From Aliidiomarina sp047920995 (GTDB taxonomy: Bacteria; Pseudomonadota; Gammaproteobacteria; Enterobacterales; Alteromonadaceae), in the NCBI RefSeq assembly GCF_047920995.1, contig NZ_JBLRWZ010000002.1:1-64000 (forward strand): DNA of 64,000 nt. The letters run 5' to 3'. Each line of letters opens with the position of its first letter. Positions within the stretch are counted from its first letter, which is position 1. Shown in pieces: positions 15,355 to 26,300 of the stretch. The translations under genes were made by a program, and so were the position numbers. The notes beneath the pieces are model-generated. The model saw only the letters and a program-made list of their open reading frames with translations, made no database searches and was not told the DNA's origin.

Positions 15355-17286
15355 TCAATTACCTTGTAAGTTTTCTAAATAATCCCATCGCTCTAATGCT
15401 TCCATTAACTCTTTTTCTAGCGATGCGAGCTGTTCAGTTACTGGAAGTGTAACTTCTGCCGATTGGCGGAAAAACTCTGGATCATTTAATTGTTGTTGTA
15501 TTGCGTTTAATTGCTGCTCTATTGATTCTATATGGGCAGGAAGCAGTTCCAGCTCACGTTTTAACTTGTATGATAACTTGTTCGCCTTGTTAGCTAAAGG
15601 CTGTTGCTGCTCTGAGTGATCTTTTAATGCAGAAGTTCCCGAGCTTGTTGCCTTTACTTGCGGTTTATCTTGCACTGTAGCCTGCGCTTGTTGGTAAAAA
15701 GCCACTTCATTAAACCCACCGAAGATCTCAGTAACAATGCCCTGCCCCTCAAACAGCAATACAGAGGTAGCGGTGTTATCAATAAACTCACGGTCGTGGC
15801 TTACCACAAGAACCGTGCCTGGGTAATCTACCACTACTTGCTCTAGTAACTCTAGGGTATCGATGTCCAAATCATTGGTTGGCTCATCAAGAATCAAGAG
15901 ATTACTATCGGCTAACAAAATCTTCGCTAACATTACCCGATTTTTTTCACCACCCGATAATGCACTCACTGGCATTTGCGATTGTTGTGGGGTAAACAGG
16001 AAATCTTGCAAATAACTGAAAATATGCCGAGTACGGCCACGATGAGTAACTTCTTTCTTCCCTTCCGCAACGTTATCAGCGATGGAAGCGTTAATATCTA
16101 ATAACTGACGATGCTGATCAAAGTAAGCCACTTTTAGGTTAGTACCAAGCCGCACAACACCGCTGGTAGGCGGTATATCACCAAGAATCAATTGAATAAG
16201 TGAACTTTTACCACAACCATTCGGCCCTACTAACGCAAGCTTATCACCACGTTGGATAGTTAAGTTTAGTTCCTCGATCAGGGTTTTCTCGCCCCGCGTT
16301 AAACCGCTATCAGTTGCTTCAAAAACAAGCTTACCAGAGCGCTCACCGTTACCTAGGGCAATTTTCACTGAGCCTTGTAAATTACGGCGTTGCGCACGTT
16401 CGTTACGTAATGCTTGCAACGCGCGTACTCGCCCCTCGTTCCGCGTGCGCCGAGCTTTCACTCCTTGGCGCACCCAAGCTTCTTCTTGGGCTAGTTTTTT
16501 ATCAAATTCTGCGTTTTGGCTCGCTTCAACTTCCAGCAACCGCTGTTTCTCTTCTAGAAAGGCTGCATAATTACCGGGGAATGAGGTGAGTATGCCCCGA
16601 TCAAGATCCACAATCCGCGTAGCTAGGCTGCGAATAAAAGCGCGATCATGGCTAATGAAAACAATAGCTCCGGAAAACTCCAGTAACATTTTTTCTAGCC
16701 ATTGTACTGTAGCAACATCAAGGTGGTTGGTAGGCTCATCAAGTAATAGCACATCAGGTTGTGAGGCCAACGCCTTCGCCAGTGCCGCTCGCCGCAACCA
16801 ACCGCCAGAAAGCGTATTCATTGCGGCATTACCATCGAGGTTCAAACGGCTAAGTACTTGCTCTATGCGTGTTTGTAACTGCCAACCATCGGCAGCCTCA
16901 AGTTTGGTTTGCACCCGCATCATTTGCTCTAACAACTGGTTATTACTGGCATCCTCACTTAGCGCTTCGCTCATTTCATGATAGCGGCTTAATAAAGCGC
17001 CAACATCGGCAAAAGCTCCCGCAACGTAATCAAATACAGTGCCCGGCGTACGCTCAGGAGGATCTTGCGGTAGCATTGCTACGCGTGTTTCACCCACAAT
17101 ATGCAGTTGGCCATCATCAAGGAGGATATTTTCGTTCAGAACTTTCAGTAAACTTGATTTACCCGCGCCGTTACGGCCGGTAATACAAAGCCGTTCGCTT
17201 GATTCTACAATGAGTTCTGCATTGTTGAGTACAGGGGCAGTACCGAATGCTAATCGGGCGTTACTTAATCTCAGTACAACACTCAT
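15355..17286 (-). CDS. uup: ABC-F family ATPase Uup
   Basis: 643 residues with two ABC cassettes and no membrane domain. The first has Walker A GRNGAGKS (37-44), signature LSGGWLRRA and LLLDEPTNHLD. The second has Walker A GPNGCGKS (354-361), signature LSGGEKNR and LLILDEPTNDLD. The linker and the C-terminal coiled coil (about 560-640) are typical of Uup, an ABC-F protein acting on ribosomes and linked to transposon-excision and branched-DNA phenotypes in E. coli. It overlaps the upstream glutaredoxin-like gene by 4 bases and its stop touches the DUF3466 start. Confidence 0.95.
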   Translation of the reverse strand: MSVVLRLSNARLAFGTAPVLNNAELIVESSERLCITGRNGAGKSSLLKVLNENILLDDGQLHIVGETRVAMLPQDPPERTPGTVFDYVAGAFADVGALLSRYHEMSEALSEDASNNQLLEQMMRVQTKLEAADGWQLQTRIEQVLSRLNLDGNAAMNTLSGGWLRRAALAKALASQPDVLLLDEPTNHLDVATVQWLEKMLLEFSGAIVFISHDRAFIRSLATRIVDLDRGILTSFPGNYAAFLEEKQRLLEVEASQNAEFDKKLAQEEAWVRQGVKARRTRNEGRVRALQALRNERAQRRNLQGSVKIALGNGERSGKLVFEATDSGLTRGEKTLIEELNLTIQRGDKLALVGPNGCGKSSLIQLILGDIPPTSGVVRLGTNLKVAYFDQHRQLLDINASIADNVAEGKKEVTHRGRTRHIFSYLQDFLFTPQQSQMPVSALSGGEKNRVMLAKILLADSNLLILDEPTNDLDIDTLELLEQVVVDYPGTVLVVSHDREFIDNTATSVLLFEGQGIVTEIFGGFNEVAFYQQAQATVQDKPQVKATSSGTSALKDHSEQQQPLANKANKLSYKLKRELELLPAHIESIEQQLNAIQQQLNDPEFFRQSAEVTLPVTEQLASLEKELMEALERWDYLENLQGN

Positions 17287-17522
17287 AAACTGAGGAATTC
17301 CTTTAATTTATCGTTACTAAATGGCCATTTAAGTTCTGCGTCATCAACACTGCGTACTAATACGGGTACTAAAGTTGCATACTCTTTAATTAGCGCTGCA
17401 TCACTGGCGATATCAACCACATTCAGTTGAATCGGTTGTTCTAATTGCTGCGCATAGATTTGCTTTATTGCCTCACTACATAATGGGCAATGTTCTTTCA
17501 TTAATAGGTAAAACTCAGGCAT
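17283..17522 (-). CDS. Glutaredoxin-like (DUF836) thiol protein
   Basis: 79 residues with a thioredoxin-like fold: MPEFYLLMKEHCPLCSEAIK places a CPLC redox motif at residues 12-15, and a cis-Pro-like TLVPVLVR follows near residue 53. It belongs to the small glutaredoxin family (DUF836) often found beside rlmL and uup. It overlaps rlmKL by 8 bases and uup by 4 bases, so the three are translationally coupled. The partner is unknown; disulfide reductase activity is inferred from the motif. Confidence 0.87.
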   Translation of the reverse strand: MPEFYLLMKEHCPLCSEAIKQIYAQQLEQPIQLNVVDIASDAALIKEYATLVPVLVRSVDDAELKWPFSNDKLKEFLSL

Positions 17523-19671
17523 GGGTTAGGTACCAGCAAAAATGTACTGCACGTTGTTTCGCAAAATCCACTGGAATACTGGCACGGGTTTGATCATCTG
17601 CGTGCAAGCCTAGTTCTTTTACGGCTGCTTCATCGAGCTTAAAGCCTCGCTTGTTAGTGGTGAAAATAATCACCCCATTTTTCGCAAGTAGCTGCTTAGC
17701 ATTAACTAATATATTTAAATAATCGCGCTGCACATCAAACACGCCATCCATACGCTTTGAATTCGAGAAGGTAGGTGGGTCAATAAATATCAGATCCCAT
17801 TGCCGGCAATTATCTGCTGCGGTGTCTGCTAGCCACTTCAAGCAATCAGCTTGAATAAACTCATGCCGATTTATAGTTAGTTGATTTAAACGGAAGTTAT
17901 CTTTGGCCCAGTTCAAATAGGTTTTTGATAAATCTACCGTAGTAATCTCAGTGGCGCCGCCCAAACCTGCATGCACAGATGCACTGCCAGTATAGGCAAA
18001 TAAGTTCAATACCCGTTGCCCTGCAGAGCGAGCTTGAATGTCTTTCCGCACCAAACGATGGTCTAGAAATAACCCAGTATCCAAGTAATCGGTAAGGTTA
18101 ATTAAGAACTTAGCGTTATATTCGTGCACCTCAAGCGTTTCACTTACATCTGAGAAACGCGTGTACTGCTGCTCGCCCTTCTGCCGTTGCCGCTGTCGAG
18201 TAAAGATGCGGTCGGGGTTAACCGGTAAACTATCCATCACCGCTTCCAACACCTGCCACCAGCGCCGTTCACTAATGTGCTCTGGTATATCCTTCGGCGC
18301 CGCATACTCTTGCACTACTAACGACCCAGCATAGAAATCGATTGCTGCGTTAAACTCTGGAATATCCGCATCGTATACGCGAAAACAATCTACGCCCTCT
18401 TGAGTGGCCCATTTTTCCCGTTGCTGCCAATTTTTCTGCAACCGATTCGATAATGCCTGTACTTCCGGGCGGGCAAACTCTTCCTGCGCATCAGTTAGAT
18501 TCATAATCGCAAGCAATACAGGAATACCGCCGTTGTTCAACTTGTATTTCTTTTCAGTGCGCATGCGCATTGCTTTAATCATACTCTCGTCGGGCGCTAG
18601 AATCGCTGCACGCCAACCTGCAATACCTTGCCTCAATTGCCGGCCAAAATTCCGATAAAATAACCAAGCACCCAGTTCACTACCTAACCGTGCACCATAG
18701 GGTGGGTTGCTAAGCAATAAGCCGCTAGCGGCCCGTTTGTAGCGCTGAATAAGCCAGCTATCACTGGCATCGCCCAATTCAACTTTAATCAAATCAGTAA
18801 AGCCCAACGCGCGAATATTCTCATTCGCCGCTGCAACTACTTCAGAGTTGTTATCAACACCGTGAAATTGGCTCTTACACGCCGCCATACCAGCCACAAA
18901 ACGTTGTTTCGCTTCTGCTTTAATATCATTCCAAACCGCAGCGCGATGGCCACGCCAAGCATTGAAACCCCATTGGGTGCGGTTCAATCCTGGCGCTCGA
19001 TCTGTTGCTAGCATCGCAGCTTCTATTAATAATGTACCCGAACCACAAGTTGGATCGGCTACTAATGCAGGCCATTGCTCTGCAGCTGTTACGCAGTTCA
19101 ACGATAAGCCGGCACGCACAATAAGCGCGGCAGCAAGGGTTTCGCGAATCGGAGCTGCGCCTTTCGCTTGCCGATAGCCACGTTCATGCAAGCCATTGCC
19201 TGCTAAATCGAGATATAAAGTAGCAATTCCTTTGTGCAGGTACCCTTGAATGTTGATTTCCGCATGTTTCGGTTCTACCACCGGGCGGTTGGCCCCAATA
19301 CGGCGAAATGCTTCAACTACACCGTCTTTTACTACTTGCGCTGAAAACTGCGTGTTTCTGAGTGTTTCACTGGTGCCGTTAAAACGAACCGCAAAGGTAT
19401 TACGTTCATTAAATACATCTGGCCACGGATAATCCGCAGCTGCTTTTTCTAAACCATAGCGGTCATGCACTTCTGTTTCCGAAAGCTTTAATAACACGCG
19501 GCTACCGAGCCTACTCCACATACATAGGTTGTAGCCAAGCTGCAGATCACCTTGGCAGGTTACACCTGAATTTGTGAGCACGATGCTGTTGCCGCCCAAC
19601 TCAGCTACTTCTGCAGCAAGCAGTTCTTCGAGCCCTCGCCCACATGGGAGAAAAAATTGTAGATTCTTCAT
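17515..19671 (-). CDS. rlmL: Bifunctional 23S rRNA methyltransferase (m2G2445 / m7G2069)
   Basis: 718 residues from the ATG at 19669-19671 (MKNLQFFLPCGRGLEELL); an in-frame TTG 18 bases earlier is less likely. Layout: THUMP domain (about 40-165); RlmL methyltransferase with DPTCGSGTLLIEAA near 212 and LLSNPPYG near 320; then the RlmK half with LNLFAYTGSASVHAG and IFIDPPTFSNSK near 640. The fused RlmKL form is typical of gammaproteobacteria. The enzyme methylates two guanosines in domain V of 23S rRNA before assembly. First gene of the rlmL-grx-uup-DUF3466 run. Confidence 0.96.
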   Translation of the reverse strand: MKNLQFFLPCGRGLEELLAAEVAELGGNSIVLTNSGVTCQGDLQLGYNLCMWSRLGSRVLLKLSETEVHDRYGLEKAAADYPWPDVFNERNTFAVRFNGTSETLRNTQFSAQVVKDGVVEAFRRIGANRPVVEPKHAEINIQGYLHKGIATLYLDLAGNGLHERGYRQAKGAAPIRETLAAALIVRAGLSLNCVTAAEQWPALVADPTCGSGTLLIEAAMLATDRAPGLNRTQWGFNAWRGHRAAVWNDIKAEAKQRFVAGMAACKSQFHGVDNNSEVVAAANENIRALGFTDLIKVELGDASDSWLIQRYKRAASGLLLSNPPYGARLGSELGAWLFYRNFGRQLRQGIAGWRAAILAPDESMIKAMRMRTEKKYKLNNGGIPVLLAIMNLTDAQEEFARPEVQALSNRLQKNWQQREKWATQEGVDCFRVYDADIPEFNAAIDFYAGSLVVQEYAAPKDIPEHISERRWWQVLEAVMDSLPVNPDRIFTRQRQRQKGEQQYTRFSDVSETLEVHEYNAKFLINLTDYLDTGLFLDHRLVRKDIQARSAGQRVLNLFAYTGSASVHAGLGGATEITTVDLSKTYLNWAKDNFRLNQLTINRHEFIQADCLKWLADTAADNCRQWDLIFIDPPTFSNSKRMDGVFDVQRDYLNILVNAKQLLAKNGVIIFTTNKRGFKLDEAAVKELGLHADDQTRASIPVDFAKQRAVHFCWYLTHA

Positions 19672-19861
19672 TAACGCTTTCAGTTCCAATATCGATGGTT
19701 ATTGCAATAATGCGCTGATTATATCGTATCCACCGGTGAGTGTCTGTGTTCTTTATCCGTTGTGTTGGCCTTGCAGTGCACATGAATTACTGTGATTACG
19801 GATAAATAACCGCCGAATTGCTGCATATGTGAGCGGTTAAACAATTTATCGTATTCAGTGC

Positions 19862-19889
19862 TTGCATTCGTAACGTTCACTGGTAATAT
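19862..19889 (+). promoter_or_regulatory. Promoter of the initiator tRNA gene
   Basis: TTGCAT (19862-19867), 16-base spacer, TAATAT (19884-19889), followed by CGCCCTC, a GC-rich discriminator typical of stable-RNA promoters under stringent control. The tRNA begins 15 bases after the -10. Confidence 0.75.
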
Positions 19890-19904
19890 ACGCCCTCAAT
19901 CGGA

Positions 19905-19981
<77 letters not shown>

Positions 19982-20197
19982 ATCCGATAATATAAAAAAC
20001 AACTTCAGCGTTCCGCCTCTCACAGTTCTATCACTCGCTTCTTCATCCTTATAAACACCCATACAAAATTAATAAAGCCGCTATTTGCGTATCCGTTTAC
20101 CAACTTAAATTGCATTCTAGTATTTGCACCATTATATTGATTTGCTACCTCGTGCGAAATCGTAGCAATAAATCTGTCCCTAGCTAAAGGATGGCAT
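19982..20197 (+). other. Intergenic region between tRNA-fMet and clsA
   Basis: 216 bases, AT-rich, no coding sequence I can support. It must hold the tRNA processing/termination region and the clsA promoter; no strong hairpin terminator was seen after the tRNA. Confidence 0.5.
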
Positions 20198-21628
20198 GTG
20201 CAAATAAATGATTTTTTTGTTGTTTTCTACTGGATCGTAACGGCAACTGTTTTTCTCCGTATTATCTTTAAACGCCGCCCGGTAGCCTCTTCGTTAGCTT
20301 GGGTGCTAATTATTATTGTATTTCCTATTCTGGGCGTATTGGTGTATCTGTTTTTCGGCGAAATTCAGCTTGGTAAACGCCGAGCTGAACGAGCTCGAGC
20401 GCTTCGTACACCATTTTTAGAAAACTATACAAAGTATTTGCAAAATCATACCTCACAATCACCTACGAGCCACGCCGGCAAAGCCATTTATCAGTTGCTT
20501 ATGCAGCGTGATGGTATTGGTAGCCTCGGCTACAGCAATCTCAGCGTATTATCTAAACCTGATGATATTTTCGATGCGTGGATTGCAGATATCAACAGCG
20601 CTCAGCGCGATATCCGCATGGAGTTTTATATTTGGCATCCGCATGGGCGAGTGATAGATGTAACCAACGCATTAATCGCAGCGGTAGATCGTGGGGTAAG
20701 TGTGGAAATATTGGTAGACCATGCCGGTAGCTGGCCATTTTTTATGTTTAGTAAAGATGTAAAGCGCATGCGCGAAAAGGGCATCAAACTATTACCCGCC
20801 CTACCCGTAAACCTGATTCGGAATCTATTTCGCCGGGCAGATTTGCGCCTGCACCGCAAACTCTTGGTGATCGACCACCTCGTTTGTTATAGCGGCTCCA
20901 TGAATATGGCTGACCCGCGTTACTTTAACTCTCGCAAATCATTTGGGCCATGGATTGATATGATGTTGCGATTTGATGGCGCAGCTGCTTTTGGGGTATC
21001 CAAGGTTTTCTCTTGGGATTGGGAGTTAGAAAGCGGTGAACGTAATTTCCCGCAAATTAAGGATAAGATTCCTGAAAGCATTAATCACTTATCTATTATC
21101 CCGTCTGGCCCAGGCCAAGGCGAAGGGGTAATTCATCAAATCATGCTGTCTATTTTGCATCGGGCCAATGAGAGTATTACCATTACAAGCCCCTACTTCG
21201 TTCCCTCAGAAGCAATTTTCGCAGCGCTATGCCATGCCGCCCGTCGCGGAGTAAATGTATGTATCGTGTTGCCACGAGCAAGTGATTCCAGAATGGCAAG
21301 CTTCGCAAGCCAATCCTTTTATGATGGCTTACTTAGTGCCGGCGTAGAAATCCGTTTATTTAGCAGGGGCTTACTCCACTCAAAAGCGGTAATTGTAGAT
21401 GAAGAGCTCGCATTAGTAGGAAGTATGAATATTGATATGCGCAGTTTGCAGCTTAACTTTGAGCTTTCGTTTGCGCTCTATAATCCGAACGATTGTAAGC
21501 AAGTATGCGGCTTAATGCAGGAGTACTATCAAGAGAGTACAGCGATTGATGCCAAAGCTTGGGCGCAGCGGCCACGCTACAGAAGAGTAGCAGAACGCTT
21601 TATGTCGTTCTTAAGCCCACTACTGTAA
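20198..21628 (+). CDS. clsA: Cardiolipin synthase (ClsA-type)
   Basis: 476 residues starting at GTG (20198), with AAGGA 8 bases upstream. Two N-terminal membrane helices (about 6-22 and 33-53) are followed by two phospholipase D domains with HKD motifs: His219-x-Lys221-x4-Asp226 (HRKLLVID) and His394-x-Lys396-x4-Asp401 (HSKAVIVD). ClsA condenses two phosphatidylglycerols to cardiolipin and glycerol at the inner membrane. Length and helix layout match ClsA rather than ClsB. It is alone between the tRNA and zapC, which is convergent. Confidence 0.95.
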   Translation: MQINDFFVVFYWIVTATVFLRIIFKRRPVASSLAWVLIIIVFPILGVLVYLFFGEIQLGKRRAERARALRTPFLENYTKYLQNHTSQSPTSHAGKAIYQLLMQRDGIGSLGYSNLSVLSKPDDIFDAWIADINSAQRDIRMEFYIWHPHGRVIDVTNALIAAVDRGVSVEILVDHAGSWPFFMFSKDVKRMREKGIKLLPALPVNLIRNLFRRADLRLHRKLLVIDHLVCYSGSMNMADPRYFNSRKSFGPWIDMMLRFDGAAAFGVSKVFSWDWELESGERNFPQIKDKIPESINHLSIIPSGPGQGEGVIHQIMLSILHRANESITITSPYFVPSEAIFAALCHAARRGVNVCIVLPRASDSRMASFASQSFYDGLLSAGVEIRLFSRGLLHSKAVIVDEELALVGSMNIDMRSLQLNFELSFALYNPNDCKQVCGLMQEYYQESTAIDAKAWAQRPRYRRVAERFMSFLSPLL

Positions 21629-21687
21629 ACCTTCAGTAGCAACTCTAGGAATTGGCGTTAGCAAAAGTGAGGTGTAACGGCTACGAG

Positions 21688-22248
21688 TTAAGCCCAACGC
21701 TGTGTTGTGAAATAATCATTCTTAGGAATAGGATGGCGCTGGGATTCTTGTAAGCGATCATTTAAAACGCGGGTTACTTCAAATTGCTTCATGGTTTTAA
21801 AACCACCCACTTCGAACGATTCATCTATTAACATACATAACGAACAGCGTTCATCTTGCTCAATAATAAGAAAATCTGCATGTTGGTTGTTTGAAGTTAA
21901 GGCACAGAAAAGATGGTTTTGCGGCCATGATTTTTCATTGTTATAAGGGCCAAACTTGAAATACCAACTTTGCGGCAACATGAGCTTTCCGAACCGAACT
22001 AGTGCGGTAGCGTGCAGCGCAATGCTAAATTGTTCTGTAGAAGAGAGAACGCTGTGGGTATCGAGGTAATCAGAAAAATTCTGCAACGCTTCCGCATCAT
22101 CCATTGAAAAAGAAACATCTTCAGGTAAACGATCACGCAAAAAACTTCGTTTAAAGGAAAGCTCTTGGGTAATATTTTTGCCTAAATCTATTACGAGTGT
22201 TTCATCATTAAGCACTCGCCATTGCCAGTGTTGCATCGAATTATCCAT
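21688..22248 (-). CDS. zapC: Cell division protein ZapC
   Basis: 186 residues if started at the ATG at 22246-22248 (GGGA just upstream); an ATG at 22234-22236 is also possible. Weak but collinear similarity to E. coli ZapC (YcbW): HWQWRV at the start, PQSWYFKFG in place of PKSWHF, DFLIIEQDERCSLCML in place of LLVVESGENAALCLL, and LNDRLQ near the end. ZapC binds FtsZ and promotes protofilament bundling at the Z ring. The pyrD neighbour, 46 bases upstream, is the same as in E. coli, which supports the assignment. Confidence 0.85.
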   Translation of the reverse strand: MDNSMQHWQWRVLNDETLVIDLGKNITQELSFKRSFLRDRLPEDVSFSMDDAEALQNFSDYLDTHSVLSSTEQFSIALHATALVRFGKLMLPQSWYFKFGPYNNEKSWPQNHLFCALTSNNQHADFLIIEQDERCSLCMLIDESFEVGGFKTMKQFEVTRVLNDRLQESQRHPIPKNDYFTTQRWA

Positions 22249-22294
22249 TTTTCCCACAATACATTGGCAGCATAATAAGGGTTTACCCCTATAT

Positions 22295-23308
22295 TTACAA
22301 GCTTTTAACAATCTCTTTGATCAAAGCTGGCCCGCGATAGATAAATCCTGTGTATACCTGCAGCAAATTCGCACCCGCCGCTAAACGCGCTTGTGCATGC
22401 TCCGCCGAGCTAATGCCACCTACACCAATAATTGGATAATCTGCCGGCAATACCGCTCGTAGCCAACGAATAATCGTTTCACTTTTATCCGTTAGTGGTT
22501 GCCCGCTTAACCCACCAGCTTCATCGGCGTGCTCACAACCTACAACTAACTCTCGTTCTAGTGTGGTGTTGGTTGCAATAATGCCATCTAAACCGAACTC
22601 CTGCATTGCACGCGCGAAACCATGCACTTGTTCTTCACTCATATCGGGCGCAATTTTAACCAAAATGGGTACATAGCGCTGATGCAGAGCATGCAATTGC
22701 CCCTGCTTTTGTTTTAATGCGCTGAGTAAGCTACTAAGATGTGTTCCATGTTGAAACTCACGCAACCCCGGCGTGTTCGGCGATGAAATATTTACTGCCA
22801 CATAGCTCGCATAGGGATACACTTTTTCTAAGCAGTATAGGTAATCATCATTCCCTTCACTGTCGGGCGTATCTTTGTTTTTACCAATATTGATGCCGAG
22901 TATGCCGTTGAATTGGGCTTCCTTAACGCGCTCAACTAACGCATCTACACCATCATTGTTAAAGCCCATGCGGTTTATTAATGCTTCGCGCTCGCGAATT
23001 CGAAACATACGCGGCTTAGCATTTCCAGCTTGCGAACGCGGAGTAACGGTACCAACTTCAATGAAACCAAAGCCAAGCGCTGATAAGGCTTGAATGCACG
23101 TACCATTTTTATCTAAGCCCGCAGCTAGCCCAACTGGATTACGAAATGTTAGCCCTAACAAGGTTACCGGTTTAGCCGGTAGCCTTTGTTGAATTAAGTG
23201 CCGTAATGGGGCGTAATTAAACTTGGCTAAAGTACGTAAAGTAACGTCATGGCTCCATTCAGCATCCTTGCTGAACAGAGCCTTCCGGAATAATGGATAT
23301 ACATTCAT
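22295..23308 (-). CDS. pyrD: Dihydroorotate dehydrogenase, class 2 (quinone-linked)
   Basis: 337 residues, matching E. coli PyrD (336). An N-terminal helical membrane-association segment precedes the FMN barrel. Catalytic Ser175 lies in NISSPNTPGLR. FMN contacts include GLAAGLDKNG, INRMGFNN, LVKIAPD, IATNTT and GVGGISS. The enzyme oxidises dihydroorotate to orotate with ubiquinone in pyrimidine synthesis. Its ATG overlaps the gdhB stop (TAATG), so it is coupled to the dehydrogenase gene; zapC follows. Confidence 0.97.
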   Translation of the reverse strand: MNVYPLFRKALFSKDAEWSHDVTLRTLAKFNYAPLRHLIQQRLPAKPVTLLGLTFRNPVGLAAGLDKNGTCIQALSALGFGFIEVGTVTPRSQAGNAKPRMFRIREREALINRMGFNNDGVDALVERVKEAQFNGILGINIGKNKDTPDSEGNDDYLYCLEKVYPYASYVAVNISSPNTPGLREFQHGTHLSSLLSALKQKQGQLHALHQRYVPILVKIAPDMSEEQVHGFARAMQEFGLDGIIATNTTLERELVVGCEHADEAGGLSGQPLTDKSETIIRWLRAVLPADYPIIGVGGISSAEHAQARLAAGANLLQVYTGFIYRGPALIKEIVKSL

Positions 23309-26300
23309 TATTGCGCGTTACCACATTTTTGGCCAAGTAACGTCAGTTCACGTAACGCTACGCTGAACTTCGCAAACTCATGGCTTTTCGTAGTTTTGAA
23401 ATCAGCCAATGTTTGCTTCCAGCGATCTACATAACTTGCATTTGCGGCTAGCCAATTCTCCAACATCGTCTCTACATCAGTACCCTTCTCTGCATACTTA
23501 AGTACCGTGCCAGTGAGTAATCGTTGCTGCCAATCAAGCTCTTCGCGGAATGCTGCTCGGGCAAGTGCTTGCCAATGGTTGGCTACTGGCTGTTTGTTCA
23601 CTTGGTCTAAGAACCAATGGATTTGAATCTCACCACCTAAACGGAAATATGTTTCCGCTACCAAAGAGATCTTCTCACCCGTTTGGGCTGCAACCTCAGC
23701 GATATCCATTGCTGAGAATACCGTGCTTAGTATCGCCACTTGCTGAGCTAACTTAGCTGGAACACCCTGCTCTTTCAGCTTCTCAATATTCGCTTCCATT
23801 CCAGCCTTTTCACTAGCCGTCATATAATTAAGCGCGTTTTTCTGCAGATCCGTGAACGCTTTCTGATAGAAATCGATATGTTCTTGAATCGATGTAAACT
23901 TCGGATTCCGATGCCGCAAGAACCAACGCGTTGCTCGGCGCACCATACGGCGCACTTGGAATAAAATTTGGTTCTGCACATCAGCCGGTATTTTATTATT
24001 CAATTTCTCAACTTCTGCCCAAATTGAACGGCTGGCGAACACTTCCCGCGCAATAATATAAGCTGCAGCGATTTCTGGTACCGTAGCACCTGTTGCTTCT
24101 TGTTTGCGATAAACAAAATTAGGGCCCATATCGTTGACAATATTGTTCGCTAGCTTGGTAGCAATAATCTGCCCTTTCAAAGGGTGATCATTCATTTCTT
24201 CTTGGAACTGCTCTTGTAACTCACGAGGAAAAGCCGCTACAAGCTCTTTCGCGTGGTAAGGGTCATTGGTAATCTCATCTACTACTAATTCGTCTTTCAG
24301 CCCCATTTTTCCATAGGCATTTAATACGGCCAATTCTGGCCGCGTTAAACCTTTGCCCGAAGCTGTGCGCTCGGCGAGTGCCTCATCATCTGGCAAGAAC
24401 TCCATCGCCCGATCTAGCAAGCCTTCTTTCTCAAGCTGGTGAATAAAGCGCTGCATCTCTTTAATCTGATCTGCGCCACGAAGCAATGTTACTGAAATAG
24501 ATTGTGTTTGCCGATTACAATCGTGCAGAACGATTTCGCTTACTTGCTCGGTCATGTCATACAGGAGCTGATCGCGTTGGGCTTTCGTAAGCTTACCTGC
24601 ATTTACTAAGCCGTTGAGTAAGATCTTGATATTCACCTCGTTATCCGAGCAATCAACACCACCCACGTTATCAATGAAATCGGTATTAATTCGGCCGCCA
24701 CGCATAGCATATTCAATCCGCCCTAACTGCGTGAACCCAAGGTTTCCACCCTCGCCTACTACTTTACAACGCAACTCTTTGCCGTTAATGCGCAATACAT
24801 CGTTCGCGCGATCGCCAACATCAGCATCAGTTTCTTTACTGCCTTTCACGTAAGTACCGATACCGCCGTTCCACACCAAATCTACTTCGGCCATCAGTAA
24901 CGCTTTAATCAATTCGCTTGGCGCCATACTGCGTTTTTGGGTACCAATTAAGCGTTTCATTTGTGTAGTAAGCTCAATTGATTTCGCACTGCGTGAGAAA
25001 ATCCCGCCGCCTTCGCTAATCAATTTCTTATCGTAATCTTCCCAGCTTGAACGGGGTAAATTGAATAAGCGCTCACGTTCTTTAAAGGATTTCTTCGCAT
25101 CTGGTTCTGGGTCGATAAAGATATGCATATGGTTAAAAGCCGCCACTAAACGGGTTTTCTCTGATAACAACATACCGTTACCAAATACATCACCAGCCAT
25201 ATCACCAATACCAATGGCGGTAAACTCAGTTGTTTGGCAATCAATTCCCATTTCCCGGAAATGGCGCTTCACTGATTCCCAACCACCACGCGCTGTGATA
25301 CCCATCTTCTTATGGTCGTAACCTACTGAACCACCTGATGCAAAGGCATCACCAAGCCAATGGTTATATTCTGCAGAAATACCGTTGGCAATATCAGAGA
25401 AGGTTGCGGTACCTTTATCTGCTGCAACTACTAAGTAAGCGTCTTCATCATCATGGCGAACCACATTTTCTGGATGAACAATTTCACCTTCAACAATGTT
25501 ATCGGTTATATCCAACAAGGCGCGAATAAAGGTTCGATAACAAGCCTTCCCTTCTTCGAACATTGCCTCACGTTCTTCCGGTAGCTGTTTACAAACAAAG
25601 CCACCTTTAGCGCCTACTGGCACAATTACTGTGTTCTTAACTTGCTGTGCTTTTACTAAGCCAAGTACCTCTGTTCGGAAATCTTCTCTACGATCCGACC
25701 AACGTAAACCACCACGAGCAACCTTACCACCGCGTAAATGCACACCCTCTACCCGCGGCGAGTACACGAAAATCTCGTACTTCGGCAACGGCAATGGCAT
25801 ATCGGTAATAAGCTCTGGTAAAAACTTAATTGAAACATAAGGTTTTTCAACACCATCAGCGTCTACTTGGAAGAAGTTAGTGCGCAGTGCTGCTTGAATA
25901 AGATCCAAGTAACGACAAATAATCCGATCATCATCAAGGCTAGAAACGTGCTCCAGCTCTTCTTGTACCTTACTTACCAGCGCATCAACTTTCTTCTGTA
26001 CATTCTTTACGCCAGGTTCAAAACGGGTGTAAAACAATTTCACCAATAATTTGGCAATTTTTGGATACCGGGTGAACGTATTTTCGATATAGGCTTGGCT
26101 GAAGGTTACGCCAATCTGGCGCATGTATTTCGCGAACATTCGGAGAATAACCACATGCCGACCAGACATGCCAGCACCTAAAACTAAACGGTTAAAGCCA
26201 TCATCTTCGTATTCACTGCGCCATACTTTCGCAAACGCATCTTGAAAGTTGTCGCGGCTACCTTCTAAATCCAGCTTGCCAGCGGTATGTAACATGAAGA